This document shows positions 24,236-35,081 of a stretch of DNA of 64,000 nt, in pieces. Source of the DNA: Kitasatospora purpeofusca. GTDB taxonomy: Bacteria > Actinomycetota > Actinomycetes > Streptomycetales > Streptomycetaceae. The notes below the pieces were generated by a model. It saw only the letters and a list, made by a program, of their open reading frames with translations. It was not told the DNA's origin and did not search any database. The stretch is from NCBI RefSeq assembly GCF_000718025.1, contig NZ_JODS01000001.1, positions 248,001 through 312,000 on the forward strand, read 5' to 3'. Position 1 is the stretch's first letter. The number at the start of each line of letters is the position of its first letter. The translations under genes were made by a program, and so were the position numbers.

Positions 24236-25141
24236 ATGGCCACCGATCGCCCCACCGCCCTCGGACCGCGCCTGAGCCGCGGCCGGATCGTCGGACTCGC
24301 CGTCACCTCCGTGTTCACCGCGGCCGCCGGGTGGCTCACCGCCACCGGCCTCGTCCGCGCGTTCGCTGCCGACGCCTGCGGCGCCGAACGGTCCTGCGGA
24401 TCCGTGTCCGTAGTGGCCTGCCTGGCCGCCGGCATTCCGCTATGGCTGCTGTGCCTGGTGGCCGCCGCCAGCACCGCCCACGGCGACGCCCCCACCAGCG
24501 AGCCCTCGGCCTCCTCCGACCGGGGCGTCCTGGCCGGCTGCCTCGCCCTCGGCCTGCTGGGCGCGTCCCTCGCCAACGGCGACCCGCACCCCTGGCTGCT
24601 CGCGCCCGTCCTCCCGCTCGCCCTGCTCACCGCCGCCCTGGACCGCCGCGGCGCCCGCCGCTGGCGCGCCAACCGGCTGGCCGCCGCACGACAGGACCGG
24701 CTGGAGCGGGAGGGCATCACCGTCCCGGCCCTGATCACCCACGTCGCCACCACCGGGGCGACCGACAACGACGACCCCGAACTGCGCGTCACCGTCGGGT
24801 TCCGCACCGCCGACGGCGCCGACCGCACGGCCACCACCGTCGACACCTTCCCGGTACACCTCCCCCCGCGGCCCGGCGGCGGGGCCGAAGTCCGCTACCA
24901 CCCCGCCGACCCGGAGAACCTCCGCATCACCCTCGCCACCCCCGCCGCCTCCCGGGACGGCGACGTGGTCAGCGCCCTCGAACGCCTCGCCGCCCTGCAC
25001 CGCGAGGGCAGCCTCGACACCGCCGAGTTCGCCGCCGCCAAGGCCCTGCTGCTGACGGGCGACTCCGCCGCGCCGGTCCACCCGCCGTATCCCCCGCGGG
25101 ACGCCGTCGTTCACCCGGGCGTTCGTCCGGGGGCGGACTGA
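24236..25141 (+). CDS. Membrane protein with DUF3592-like region and C-terminal SHOCT domain
   Basis: 301 aa. Helices at about 18-40, 60-80, 100-120 and 125-145. A cytosolic beta-rich part with TVPALITHVATTG and EVRYHPADPENLRI recalls DUF3592 (YHPADP motif), and the C-terminus (ALERLAALHREGSLDTAEFA) is a SHOCT oligomerisation domain. A Pro-rich tail follows. Function unknown. It is a tandem paralogue of the next gene, sharing topology, the Cys pair in the first loop (DACGAERSCG) and the SHOCT domain. Confidence 0.75.
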   Translation: MATDRPTALGPRLSRGRIVGLAVTSVFTAAAGWLTATGLVRAFAADACGAERSCGSVSVVACLAAGIPLWLLCLVAAASTAHGDAPTSEPSASSDRGVLAGCLALGLLGASLANGDPHPWLLAPVLPLALLTAALDRRGARRWRANRLAAARQDRLEREGITVPALITHVATTGATDNDDPELRVTVGFRTADGADRTATTVDTFPVHLPPRPGGGAEVRYHPADPENLRITLATPAASRDGDVVSALERLAALHREGSLDTAEFAAAKALLLTGDSAAPVHPPYPPRDAVVHPGVRPGAD

Positions 25142-25147
25142 CGGCGC

Positions 25148-25153
25148 TAGGGT
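25148..25153 (+). promoter_or_regulatory. -10 hexamer TAGGGT close to start codon
   Basis: TAGGGT ends 7 bases before ATG 25161, the same spacing as in the upstream paralogue. AGGG within it could alternatively serve as a ribosome site. Confidence 0.4.
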
Positions 25154-25160
25154 CCGCGCA

Positions 25161-26015
25161 ATGACGAACGCGCGCAGAGTGGGCGGAGCCCGGAAGTTCC
25201 TCGTGCTGGTGATCGGCCTCTTCACCGCCCTCGGCGGCTGGACCCTCGGCACGGGCTGGATCCGCTCGGTCGACCACGCTGCCTGCCGCCCGGAGGCGAG
25301 CTGCGGCGGCGCCCTCACCGCGTCGGCCCTCGTCGGTGGTGTCTACCTGTGCCTGCTCGGCCTGTTCTGCGCCCTCGTCCTGGCCGAGAACCGCGAACCC
25401 GACAAGCCCCAGCGCCTGCCGCTCGGGGCGGCCTCGGCGGGAGCGGTGTCCCTGGCCCTCCTCGGCGCCGCCCTCGGCAACGGCTCTGCGCACCCCTGGC
25501 TGTTCGCGGCGGCCGCAGCGTTCGGGCTGCTCACCGTCGTCGCGGGAGTCCGCGGCGAGCGGCGGATCCGGCGCGAGAACCGGGACCACCTGCGCGAGCA
25601 CACCCTCGCCGCCCGGCTGCACGCCGGCGGCGTCACCGTCACCGGCACGGTCACCGAGGTCGCGTACGCCGGCCGCGAGCAGCGCGGCCGCGGCACCGGG
25701 CCGCACCGGCTGCGGCTCACGGTCCGCTACACCGGTCCGGACGGCCGGCCGTACACGCTCGCCCACACCGGGCGGTACCCGGTCTACGCCCTGCCGGCCG
25801 TCGGCGGCGAGGTGACCGTCCGCCACGACCCGCTGGACCCGTCGGCCGCGGTGATCCCCGTCGCCGGTGCGGTCGGCCCCTGGTCGCCCGGCAATGAGCT
25901 CGCACTCCTCGCGGACCTGCACCGCGAGGGCTCCCTCGACGCCGCCGAGTTCGCCGCCGCCAAGGCCCTGCTGCTGCGGACCGGGCTCAGCGCAGGGGCC
26001 AGCGGGGGTCTATGA
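25161..26015 (+). CDS. Membrane protein with SHOCT domain, paralogue of preceding gene
   Basis: 284 aa. Four hydrophobic segments, the first-loop cysteines (AACRPEASCGG), a soluble part with VTVTGTVTEVAY and VTVRHDPLDPSAA equivalent to the YHPADP segment, and the SHOCT helix pair (ELALLADLHREGSLDAAEFA). The last 29 bases overlap the 3' end of the convergent exonuclease gene. Function unknown; tandem duplication with the previous gene is clear. Confidence 0.75.
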   Translation: MTNARRVGGARKFLVLVIGLFTALGGWTLGTGWIRSVDHAACRPEASCGGALTASALVGGVYLCLLGLFCALVLAENREPDKPQRLPLGAASAGAVSLALLGAALGNGSAHPWLFAAAAAFGLLTVVAGVRGERRIRRENRDHLREHTLAARLHAGGVTVTGTVTEVAYAGREQRGRGTGPHRLRLTVRYTGPDGRPYTLAHTGRYPVYALPAVGGEVTVRHDPLDPSAAVIPVAGAVGPWSPGNELALLADLHREGSLDAAEFAAAKALLLRTGLSAGASGGL

Positions 26016-26688
26016 CCGCCTCCGGGTCCTTGGCCCGGCGGAGCCAGGCCTGGAGGTCCTCGGCCCAGGCCCGGTGCCAGTCGATCTGACGGGCGTGGAG
26101 CTCGGCCAGCGGTACGGCGCCGACCTGCTCGGGGTAGCGCTCGGCGAGAGCGACCGCGACCCGGACGGCGGCGAGGGCGTCACTGCCCGCCTCGTGGGCG
26201 TCGGTCAGCTCGACGCCGTACACCTCGCAGACCCGCTGCAGGGTCCGCGAGCCCTTGCGGTACTTGTCCACCGCGCGGTCGATCACCAGCGCGTCGAGCA
26301 CCGGCACGACCGGCCCCCCGAGCCGCTCGGCCAGCGCCGGCAGCCCGTGCCGGCGCAGCTCGGCGTCGAGCATCGAGAGGTCGAACGGGGCGTTGAACGC
26401 CACCACCGCGTGCCCCTCGGCGAGCCGCGCGCACAGCGCGCCGGCTATCTCGTCCACCGCCTCCTTGGCGGGCCGCCCCTTGGCCCGCGCCAGGTCGTCC
26501 CCGATCCCGTGGATCGCCGCCGCCTCGGCGGGGATCGGCACCCCCGGGTCGAGCAGCCACCCGGTGGCATCCAGCCGGCGGTCCCCGACGGTGTCCACGA
26601 GGGCGGCCGTGACAATCCGGTCCACGGCCGGGTCGGTACCCGTGGTCTCCAGGTCGAAGCCGACCAGTGGCTGCTGCCACCAGCTCAT
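25987..26688 (-). CDS. DnaQ-like (DEDD) 3'-5' exonuclease
   Basis: 233 aa. Exo I is VGFDLETTGTDP, Exo II is VVAFNAPFDLSMLD, and Exo III is DAHEAGSDALAAV with the catalytic His of the DEDDh class. This is the RNase T/DNA polymerase III epsilon fold, and stand-alone members in actinomycetes are DNA repair or processing nucleases. A C-terminal extension of about 50 residues (QIDWHRAWAEDLQAWLRR) follows the nuclease core. Convergent overlap with the SHOCT gene. Confidence 0.92.
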   Translation of the reverse strand: MSWWQQPLVGFDLETTGTDPAVDRIVTAALVDTVGDRRLDATGWLLDPGVPIPAEAAAIHGIGDDLARAKGRPAKEAVDEIAGALCARLAEGHAVVAFNAPFDLSMLDAELRRHGLPALAERLGGPVVPVLDALVIDRAVDKYRKGSRTLQRVCEVYGVELTDAHEAGSDALAAVRVAVALAERYPEQVGAVPLAELHARQIDWHRAWAEDLQAWLRRAKDPEAVIDPRWPLR

Positions 26689-26917
26689 AGGAATGCGTCC
26701 TTCCGTCCTCCACTCGAACAGCCCCTATCATCACCCGCCCCTCCGACAATCCGGCCCCTGGGTCCTCGCCGCACGACCACCGGAGCCTCACAGAACAATC
26801 CCGCGGTAGTACTCGTCATACCGAATGAGTAGTCTCGGCCTGACAGAAAGTATTCACGGTTGGGCCTTCGGGGGACGGCTCGGCCCTGTCCGCGCATTTC
26901 GCTCCGGGGGGAGACCC

Positions 26918-27226
26918 ATGGCCGACGTCAGGGTCAGTACAGGCGAACTGGACGCCTCCGCGAACCTCGCGGGCACCCTCGCCCAGGAATTCGAGAGTCC
27001 GGTCCGTACCGCACTGACCGCGACCACCGCAGCCTCCGGCCGGCTCACCGGCTGGTCGATCGCGGGCGGACTCCAGCAACTCGGGGCCGGCTGGGCCACG
27101 CCGCTGGCCACCGTCCGCCAACGCATCGCGGACACCTCGACGAAGCTCCATGCCAACGCCGCGGCACACGCGAACACCGAGCAGGCCGTCGCCGGCACCT
27201 GGAGCAAGCCGCAGGGGCCGAAGTGA
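26918..27226 (+). CDS. Small WXG100-like helical protein, first gene of cassette
   Basis: 102 aa, almost entirely helical by composition, with no signal peptide. The size, the central turn (LGAGWATPLATVRQR) and an Ala-rich second helix (HANAAAHANTEQAVAG) recall WXG100/ESX-type proteins, although the W is not followed by x-G. ATG 26918 follows GGGGGGAG. Its stop overlaps the GTG of the hydrolase gene by four bases, so the two products are likely partners, perhaps a targeting chaperone for the larger protein. Confidence 0.75.
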   Translation: MADVRVSTGELDASANLAGTLAQEFESPVRTALTATTAASGRLTGWSIAGGLQQLGAGWATPLATVRQRIADTSTKLHANAAAHANTEQAVAGTWSKPQGPK

Positions 27227-28872
27227 CCGGCGTCTACGAGCTGCTGCTGAAGTTCGACCCGCAGGTACCCCGCGACGCCGCAAAGGGCTGGAAGGCTCTC
27301 GCCCACGCGGCCGAGAGCACCGGGAACCGCCACCGCAACCAGGTCAACGGTCCGCTCCACGCCCACTGGACGGGCGCCGACGCCGACGGCGCGTTCCAGT
27401 TCATGGCTCGCACCGAGCAGCAACTGGACGTGATCAAGGTGGAGGCCGAGGCCGTCGCCCTGACGCTGAACACGGTCGCCGACCGGATGTACCAGGCGCA
27501 GACCAATCTGACGAACGCCGTACACCGTGCCCAGGACTCCGGCCTCGTCGTCTCGGCCGACGGTGTCGTCGGGCTGCCGCCCGAGGAACCCGGGGAGCAC
27601 AACGACCCTGACGCGCAGGCGGCGCGCCGGACCCTCACGGGCCTCAAGGGCGAGCTCCAGGCACGGATCGACGCCGCTCTGAAGGAGGCCCAGCGGGCGA
27701 GCGACCAGGGCAACACCGCACTGGGTCGGCTCGGCGCCGACATCCTCTCCCCCGATCGTACGAGCGGCGCCCTCGCGGAGACCCGAACGGACGCCGCTGA
27801 CGTCATGAAGGACCTCGGCCTGGCCGACGCCTACATCCCCGACGGCAAGGACCCGAAGCGAAACGCCGAATGGTGGACGGGTCTCTCGGCGGATCAGCAG
27901 GAGACGTTCCTGACGCTGAACGCGGCAAGGATCGGGAGCATGGACGGCCTGCCCGCCACCGCGCGGGACGAGGCCAACCGCCTCGTGCTGGACCAGAAGC
28001 TCGACGCCCTGGACGCCGGCACCCCGGCGGCCTTCGGCCTCTCCCAGGGCGACTACGACCAGCGCAGGGCTGCACTCAGGACCATCAAGGACAAGCTGGC
28101 GGAGACCGCCGACGCCCGGGACGAGGAGCACCGGATGTTCCTCCTCGGCATCGACCCCGAGGCGTACGGCGGCGACGGCCGCGCGATCGTCGCCACCGGC
28201 AACCCGGACAAGGCCACGCACACGGCCGTGTTCGTCCCGGGGACGAACACGGAGTTCGCCGGCGTGCCGGGGCAGATCGACCGGATCAGGCAGTTGCAGC
28301 GGATCGCCAAGGGCCACGCGAACGCCGGTGAGACCGTTTCGGTGATCTCCTACCTCGGCTACGACACCCCGGAGAGCATTCCGAAGGCGGCCAACCCGCG
28401 GCGGGGGATCGACGGCGCCGAGGACATGCGGCGCTTCTCGGACGGACTCCGGGTCTCCCACGGGGAACCCAAGAGTCATGTCACCTATATCGCCCACAGC
28501 TACGGCAGTTACGCCGTGGGCGTCGCGGCCAGCGGCGGCGACGGACTGCACGCCGACGACATCGTCACCCTCGGCAGCCCTGGCATGGGTGTCGACAACG
28601 CCAAGCAACTGCACATCGACCCGAACCACGTATGGATCTCGGAGGCCGAGGACGACATGACGCGCTTCGCGGGTGGGCTGACCCTGGGCCCCGGCCCGCA
28701 CACCATCGGGTTCGGCGGCAACAACCTCTACACCGACACCTCCGGCCACGGCGGCTACTGGGACGACAAATCCGACAGCCTCCACAACCAAGGAAAGATC
28801 ATCGTCCAGCAGCCGCCGAAGGTGGAACCCAAGGAGATCAATATCGGAGGGTTCATCCCCCTCTGGCATTGA
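27223..28872 (+). CDS. WXG-domain/alpha-beta hydrolase fusion (DUF1023 type), possible type VII effector
   Basis: 549 aa with no signal peptide. Residues 1-100 form a helical region with HWTGADADGAFQF, a true W-x-G turn. A charged helical linker (about 120-200) is followed by an alpha/beta hydrolase (about 290-480) whose nucleophile elbow is IAHSYGSYAVG. VFVPGTNTEF carries the oxyanion strand, and HTIGFGGNN lies near the expected His. DUF1023 hydrolases act on unknown esters or lipids. GTG start 27223 overlaps the upstream gene (GTGA) and AGGGG precedes it. Together with the small helical gene before and lipoprotein after, it looks like a type VII secreted enzyme with a dedicated chaperone and a surface partner. 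Confidence 0.82.
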   Translation: MTGVYELLLKFDPQVPRDAAKGWKALAHAAESTGNRHRNQVNGPLHAHWTGADADGAFQFMARTEQQLDVIKVEAEAVALTLNTVADRMYQAQTNLTNAVHRAQDSGLVVSADGVVGLPPEEPGEHNDPDAQAARRTLTGLKGELQARIDAALKEAQRASDQGNTALGRLGADILSPDRTSGALAETRTDAADVMKDLGLADAYIPDGKDPKRNAEWWTGLSADQQETFLTLNAARIGSMDGLPATARDEANRLVLDQKLDALDAGTPAAFGLSQGDYDQRRAALRTIKDKLAETADARDEEHRMFLLGIDPEAYGGDGRAIVATGNPDKATHTAVFVPGTNTEFAGVPGQIDRIRQLQRIAKGHANAGETVSVISYLGYDTPESIPKAANPRRGIDGAEDMRRFSDGLRVSHGEPKSHVTYIAHSYGSYAVGVAASGGDGLHADDIVTLGSPGMGVDNAKQLHIDPNHVWISEAEDDMTRFAGGLTLGPGPHTIGFGGNNLYTDTSGHGGYWDDKSDSLHNQGKIIVQQPPKVEPKEINIGGFIPLWH

Positions 28873-28895
28873 GCCCGCTCCGGAGAGAGAAGCCC

Positions 28896-29450
28896 ATGAC
28901 CCACCCGTCCTTCCGTCGAGCCGGCCGCAGAGGTCGGCCGAGGATCCTGCTGGCCGTCGCACTGATGGCCGCAACCCTTGGAGCCTGCATGTCCAGCACC
29001 ACCCCCGGAAAAAACGACCCGCTGCCCGTGAAGTCCCGGCAGGAGGCCCTGGACTGGGCGCGGCAGCTCATGGCCCACGTCACGCAGTCGGCCGGCATCC
29101 GAATCAACGACGAGCCGGAGGAGATCGGGTTCAACCCGTGCGTCGGCAAGAACGGGGAGTCCGCGCCCGACGACCGCTACACGCTCCTGTACTTCGTCCA
29201 CAGCGACGTCGCGGGCATCGCCCGGCACAACGAGGTCGTCCGCAGCACCCGTGACCTACTGGCGGGAGAAGGGCTGACGATCACCGAATTCCGGGAGGCG
29301 ACGGCCGAGAAGCCGTTCGCCGCACTCGGTGCCCGCCACCCCGCTAGCCGGTACTACGCCACGGTCGACAGCACCAGCGACAAGCGCATGGCGCTGAGCG
29401 TCACCACCCCCTGCCTGATGCCTACCTCCGGTTCGCAGAACCCCGGCTAG
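28896..29450 (+). CDS. Lipoprotein, third gene of WXG-hydrolase cassette
   Basis: 184 aa. Basic N-terminus (RRAGRRGRPR), hydrophobic segment and lipobox TLGAC place the lipidated Cys near residue 31. The mature domain has two further cysteines (FNPCVG and TTPCLM) that could form a disulfide. No known domain is recognised. Start ATG 28896 follows GGAGAGAG, 23 bases after the hydrolase stop. Its stop overlaps that of the convergent peroxidase gene (CTAG). By analogy with lipoprotein immunity proteins of type VII lipases, it could protect the producer or anchor the hydrolase; this is inference. Confidence 0.82.
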   Translation: MTHPSFRRAGRRGRPRILLAVALMAATLGACMSSTTPGKNDPLPVKSRQEALDWARQLMAHVTQSAGIRINDEPEEIGFNPCVGKNGESAPDDRYTLLYFVHSDVAGIARHNEVVRSTRDLLAGEGLTITEFREATAEKPFAALGARHPASRYYATVDSTSDKRMALSVTTPCLMPTSGSQNPG

Positions 29451-30712
29451 GCCGGGGCGAGGAGGGTGCGGCCGAGCCAGTCGGTGGGGTCCTGGGCGCC
29501 GGGGAGGACGTAGAAGTAGCCGCCGCCGGTGGGGCGGAGGAAGCGGGCGAGGGGTTCGTCGATCAGGCGGGTCTGGACCGTCTCGAACTGGCGGGCGATG
29601 TCGCGCTGGTAGCAGCAGAAGGCGAGGCCGAGTTCGGGGACGCCGCCCGCGTCGAGGCCGCGGTCGTAGTTGAAGGCGCGGCGCAGGATGCGGTCGGCGC
29701 GGGTGGCGTCGGTGCGGGGGTTGGCAAGGCGGATGTGGGAGTCGAGGGCGATCACGGCGCCGTTCGGGTCCTGGGTGTAGTCGGGGGTGTCGCCCTCCTT
29801 GGTGCGGCCGAGCGGGGCGCCGTCGGACTTGCGGCGGCCGATGATCCGCTCCTGCTCGCGCAGGGGCAGTTCGTCCCACGGGACGACCAGGGTGCGGATG
29901 GCGCGGATCACCTGGTAGGTGCCGCCGACGGCCCAGGCCGGTCCGCCGGCGTCGGCGCCGACCCAGACCAGGGCGTCCATCTGCGGGGCGGAGCCGGTGT
30001 CGGGGTTCTGGATGCCGTCCTTGAAGCCGAGCAGGTTGCGGGCGGCGCCGGCCGGGCGGGCGCGGTTCTGGTAGCCGTCGAGCTGCCAGCGCGGGCTGAG
30101 CGACTTGCTGGTGGCGCGCAGCAGGTCGCGGATCGCGTGCTGGACGGTGTCCCGGCTGGTGGCGCAGACCTGGAGGGACAGGTCGCCGTGGCACTCGGCG
30201 GGGCGAAGGCCGTCGTTGGGGAAGGTCCGCATCGCGGTGAGCCCGGCGGGGCGGGCGTCGGCGAGGCCGTAGCGGGCGTCGAAGAGGGAGGCGCCGACGC
30301 CGACGGTGACGGTGAGGTCGTCGGTGGGCAGGGCGGCGGGGCCGAGGGTGCCGCTGTCGGAGGGCGCGGCGCCGGGGCCGAGGTCGGGCGGGGTGCCGCC
30401 GTCGGTGAGGAAGCGGATCCGGTCGGTGAGGGTGCGCAGCAGGGCGGCCAGTGCGGCGCGGTCGTTGACGTGGACGTCGAGGGCGAGGAAGGTGCCGTAG
30501 CCGGGGGGCGGGTTGAGGATGCCGGCCTGGTGGACGCCGTGGAACGGGATCCGCCCGGTGGTGGCGGGTGCGACCGGGGCGGGTGCCGCCGGAGCGGGGC
30601 CGGCGGTGCCGAGGGCGAGGGCTCCGGCGGCTCCGGCGCCGAGCGCGGTGCGGACGAAGCTGCGGCGCGAGGCGGCGGTGGCGCCCGGCCCGGTCGTGTA
30701 CTGACTGGTCAA
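29447..30712 (-). CDS. Tat-secreted DyP-type heme peroxidase (EfeB-like)
   Basis: 421 aa. Twin-arginine signal (ASRRSFVRTALGAGAAG), cleavage near residue 43. The DyP signature GFKDG with the catalytic Asp is in LLGFKDGIQNP, and the proximal heme His is in ALDSHIRLANPR. Length and layout match EfeB, which oxidises dyes or takes part in iron release from heme. No efeU or efeO genes are adjacent, so it is a stand-alone peroxidase here. Convergent, 4-base overlap with the lipoprotein gene. Confidence 0.92.
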   Translation of the reverse strand: MTSQYTTGPGATAASRRSFVRTALGAGAAGALALGTAGPAPAAPAPVAPATTGRIPFHGVHQAGILNPPPGYGTFLALDVHVNDRAALAALLRTLTDRIRFLTDGGTPPDLGPGAAPSDSGTLGPAALPTDDLTVTVGVGASLFDARYGLADARPAGLTAMRTFPNDGLRPAECHGDLSLQVCATSRDTVQHAIRDLLRATSKSLSPRWQLDGYQNRARPAGAARNLLGFKDGIQNPDTGSAPQMDALVWVGADAGGPAWAVGGTYQVIRAIRTLVVPWDELPLREQERIIGRRKSDGAPLGRTKEGDTPDYTQDPNGAVIALDSHIRLANPRTDATRADRILRRAFNYDRGLDAGGVPELGLAFCCYQRDIARQFETVQTRLIDEPLARFLRPTGGGYFYVLPGAQDPTDWLGRTLLAPA

Positions 30713-30842
30713 CGGCGGGCCTTCCGGGGCGGCGGAGCACGGGGGCGGGCGGACCCGGAGCCGGGCCGCTGATCATGGGCCCGACGCTAGCAACGCCCGC
30801 GTCGCCCCGCCTCCGCTCGCCTCCGGAAGGAGGAGGACCGGC

Positions 30843-32123
30843 TCAGGAGACCGGGCGGGAGTCCGCCCAGATGCCCTCGAACTCCTCGCGGTAGACCTCC
30901 AGCAGTCCGGCGTCGGTGCCGCCGGGCTCCTGGCCGGCGCCGCCGCGCAGGACCAGGGCGGGCGACTCCATGCCCCGGGCGCGGCGCAGGTACGGCTGGA
31001 CGACGCCGAGGTCGCGGGTCTGCCGCCGGCCGCCGGGGGCGGTCGCTCCCGCCGGCGTGCCCTCGACCAGGTAGGCGGTGAACCTCGGAGTCTCGTCGAA
31101 CACCCGGATCTCGAAGCCGCCCTGGTCGCGCAGGGCGGCGCGGACCCGGCGGACGTGCAGGATGTTCATCTGGATGGAGCGGCCCAGCTCGCCGCGGCCG
31201 AGGCCGAGTTCGCGCTCGCGGCGGCGGACGGCGCTGCTGGCCGGGTTGAGGAAGAGCAGCCGGACCCGGCAGCCCTCGGTGGCGAGCCGGACCAGCCGCT
31301 TGCCGGTGTAGTTCTGGCAGAGCATGCCCAGGCCGATGCCGAGCGCGTCGAGCCGCCGGGCGCCGTCGAGGAGGTCCTCGACCGGCAGGTCGCGCTGGAG
31401 CCGGACCCGGTCGGGGTGGACGGCGACGACGTCCGCGTACCGGCCGGCGACCAGGGACTCGACCACGTCCGCGGGCACCGCCCCGGTGCCGCCGTCGAGC
31501 AGGGCGAGCAGCCGGGCGGAGGCCCGTTCGGCCTGGGCGAGGACGGTCGGGGTGAGGACGCGGTTGCGGGAGACAACGTGCCGGGTGACCTCCAGCTCGT
31601 CGAGGGCCAGCTCGATCTCCCGGCGGTCGGCCAGGTACGGCTCGAAGCAGGGCCAGTGCTGGACCATCAGTTCGCGCAGCTGCGGCAGGGTGAGGAAGAC
31701 CAGCGGGTCGTCGTCGGCCGGGTCGAGCAGGTAGCCCTTGCGGCGGCTGACCTCGCGGACGGCGCCGGCCCGGTGCGCCCACTCCTCGCCGGCCGGGCCG
31801 GCCGCGGCGGTGACCCAGTCCTCGCCGTGGGCGGGCGCGTAGATCGGGTGCAGCACCTCGTCGACGAGCGAGCGGAGCCGCTGCTCGACCAGGTTGAGCC
31901 AGACGTAGGCGCGGCCGGAGAGCCTGACCCGCTGGTAGGCGTCCTCCCACTCGGCGCCGGACCAGGCGAGCGCGGGGACCTCGACCGGCCCGCCCTGGGC
32001 GGGGACGAGCGAGCGCCCGCCGGTCAGGGCGGGGCGCATGACCACCGTCGGCGCCTCGCTGCGGGCGCCGCCACGGTCGGGGCCGCCGGGCCCACCGCCA
32101 CGACCGCCGGCGGGGAACACCAT
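30843..32123 (-). CDS. SAV2148-type HEPN domain protein
   Basis: 426 aa. The sequence, from a Gly-rich N-terminus through VEVPALAWSGAEWEDAYQRV and YVWLNLVEQRLRSLVDEV, matches what I remember of the streptomycete SAV2148 family annotated with a HEPN domain. Other segments, such as LVFLTLPQLRELMVQHWPCF and RVRLLFLNPASSAVRRRE, suggest a C-terminal phospholipase-D-like or receptor-like part, not assigned with certainty. HEPN domains are often RNA-cleaving or nucleotidylation targets. ATG 32123 follows GGTGAGG; a longer open frame upstream is repetitive leader. Function unknown. Confidence 0.75.
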   Translation of the reverse strand: MVFPAGGRGGGPGGPDRGGARSEAPTVVMRPALTGGRSLVPAQGGPVEVPALAWSGAEWEDAYQRVRLSGRAYVWLNLVEQRLRSLVDEVLHPIYAPAHGEDWVTAAAGPAGEEWAHRAGAVREVSRRKGYLLDPADDDPLVFLTLPQLRELMVQHWPCFEPYLADRREIELALDELEVTRHVVSRNRVLTPTVLAQAERASARLLALLDGGTGAVPADVVESLVAGRYADVVAVHPDRVRLQRDLPVEDLLDGARRLDALGIGLGMLCQNYTGKRLVRLATEGCRVRLLFLNPASSAVRRRERELGLGRGELGRSIQMNILHVRRVRAALRDQGGFEIRVFDETPRFTAYLVEGTPAGATAPGGRRQTRDLGVVQPYLRRARGMESPALVLRGGAGQEPGGTDAGLLEVYREEFEGIWADSRPVS

Positions 32124-32728
32124 GCGCACCTCACCTGGTTCCTGTCGTGAGCCGGCCGGGGCCGCTCGGAGCTGTCTTGCCTGTCCGTCTGTCCGTCTGT
32201 CCGCCGTCCGACCGGTCGGCCGCCCGGTGTGCCGGACGACCGGACGACCGGGCGGCGCACCGTCGACGCACCGCCGGTTCGCCGACGGTTCGCCTGATGG
32301 ATCGCCATGAGTCCCGAACAGCCGGACGATCAAGGGTACTGCCCGCCGCGAACCGCCCGCAGCCGGTTGGGGCACGGCGGCGGCCGGGCCGCCGGGACAC
32401 CCCAACCGTCTCACCCGCCCCGCTCACCACGAAAGCCCCGGGACGGTGTCACGACGATGCCGCGACCGCACCACGACCGCGCCACGGCGGCCCGGGACGG
32501 CCCGGGACGACGCGCGCGGACACCCGTTCGGGCGAATACGGCACAAATGGCCCCGCCGTCGGGGGAAGCGTCGGGGAGTATGCGGACTGTGCCGCCGTGT
32601 GCCGTGGGTCACGGTGCCCGAGCGGCGCATGCCCGGCCGCAAGGCCGGGAAGACAGTGCCTCCGAGGTCCGGGCCCGACCATCGGACTCCACATCAGTTC
32701 TCCTTCTACGCAAGGAAGTTGAGGAACC
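32124..32728. other. 605-bp divergent intergenic region with short repeats
   Basis: Contains three 8-bp units CTGTCCGT at 32181-32204 and an inverted repeat GCCGCCCGGT (32219-32228)/ACCGGGCGGC (32247-32256). It holds the divergent promoters of the HEPN gene and glgX. No gene is convincing in it. Confidence 0.6.
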
Positions 32729-34876
<2,148 letters not shown>

Positions 34877-34898
34877 GCAGTGGTGCCCGCGGTGCGCC

Positions 34899-34957
34899 GG
34901 TGGGCCGCGGGTACCGGTGGGCCGCGGGTACCGGTGGGCCGCGGGTACCGGTGGGCC
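34899..34957 (+). repeat. 3.5 copies of a 17-bp tandem repeat
   Basis: The unit GGTGGGCCGCGGGTACC begins at 34899, 34916 and 34933, with a partial fourth at 34950. It is perfect between copies, lies just after glgX, and 17 is not a multiple of 3, so it is unlikely to be coding. Confidence 0.9.
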
Positions 34958-35081
34958 TGGCGCCGGTTCCGGCTGCACCGGTGTGCCGACGGCCCTTGCG
35001 CATCCGCCGCCGCACCGGCCACCGTGGTCCCCGGGGAGGCCCGAGCCTGCCCGGGGACCGGACCGAGGGGCGGCGGGGGCG

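Noticed and set aside
32181..32256. Short CTGTCCGT repeats and inverted repeat as regulatory element of the HEPN gene
   Set aside because: Three 8-bp units and a weakly positioned stem are too little to support a regulatory claim; kept only in the intergenic description.
34899..34957. Tandem repeats here and at 42558 and 61371 as CRISPR arrays
   Set aside because: Units are 13-17 bp with no unique spacers and no cas genes nearby.
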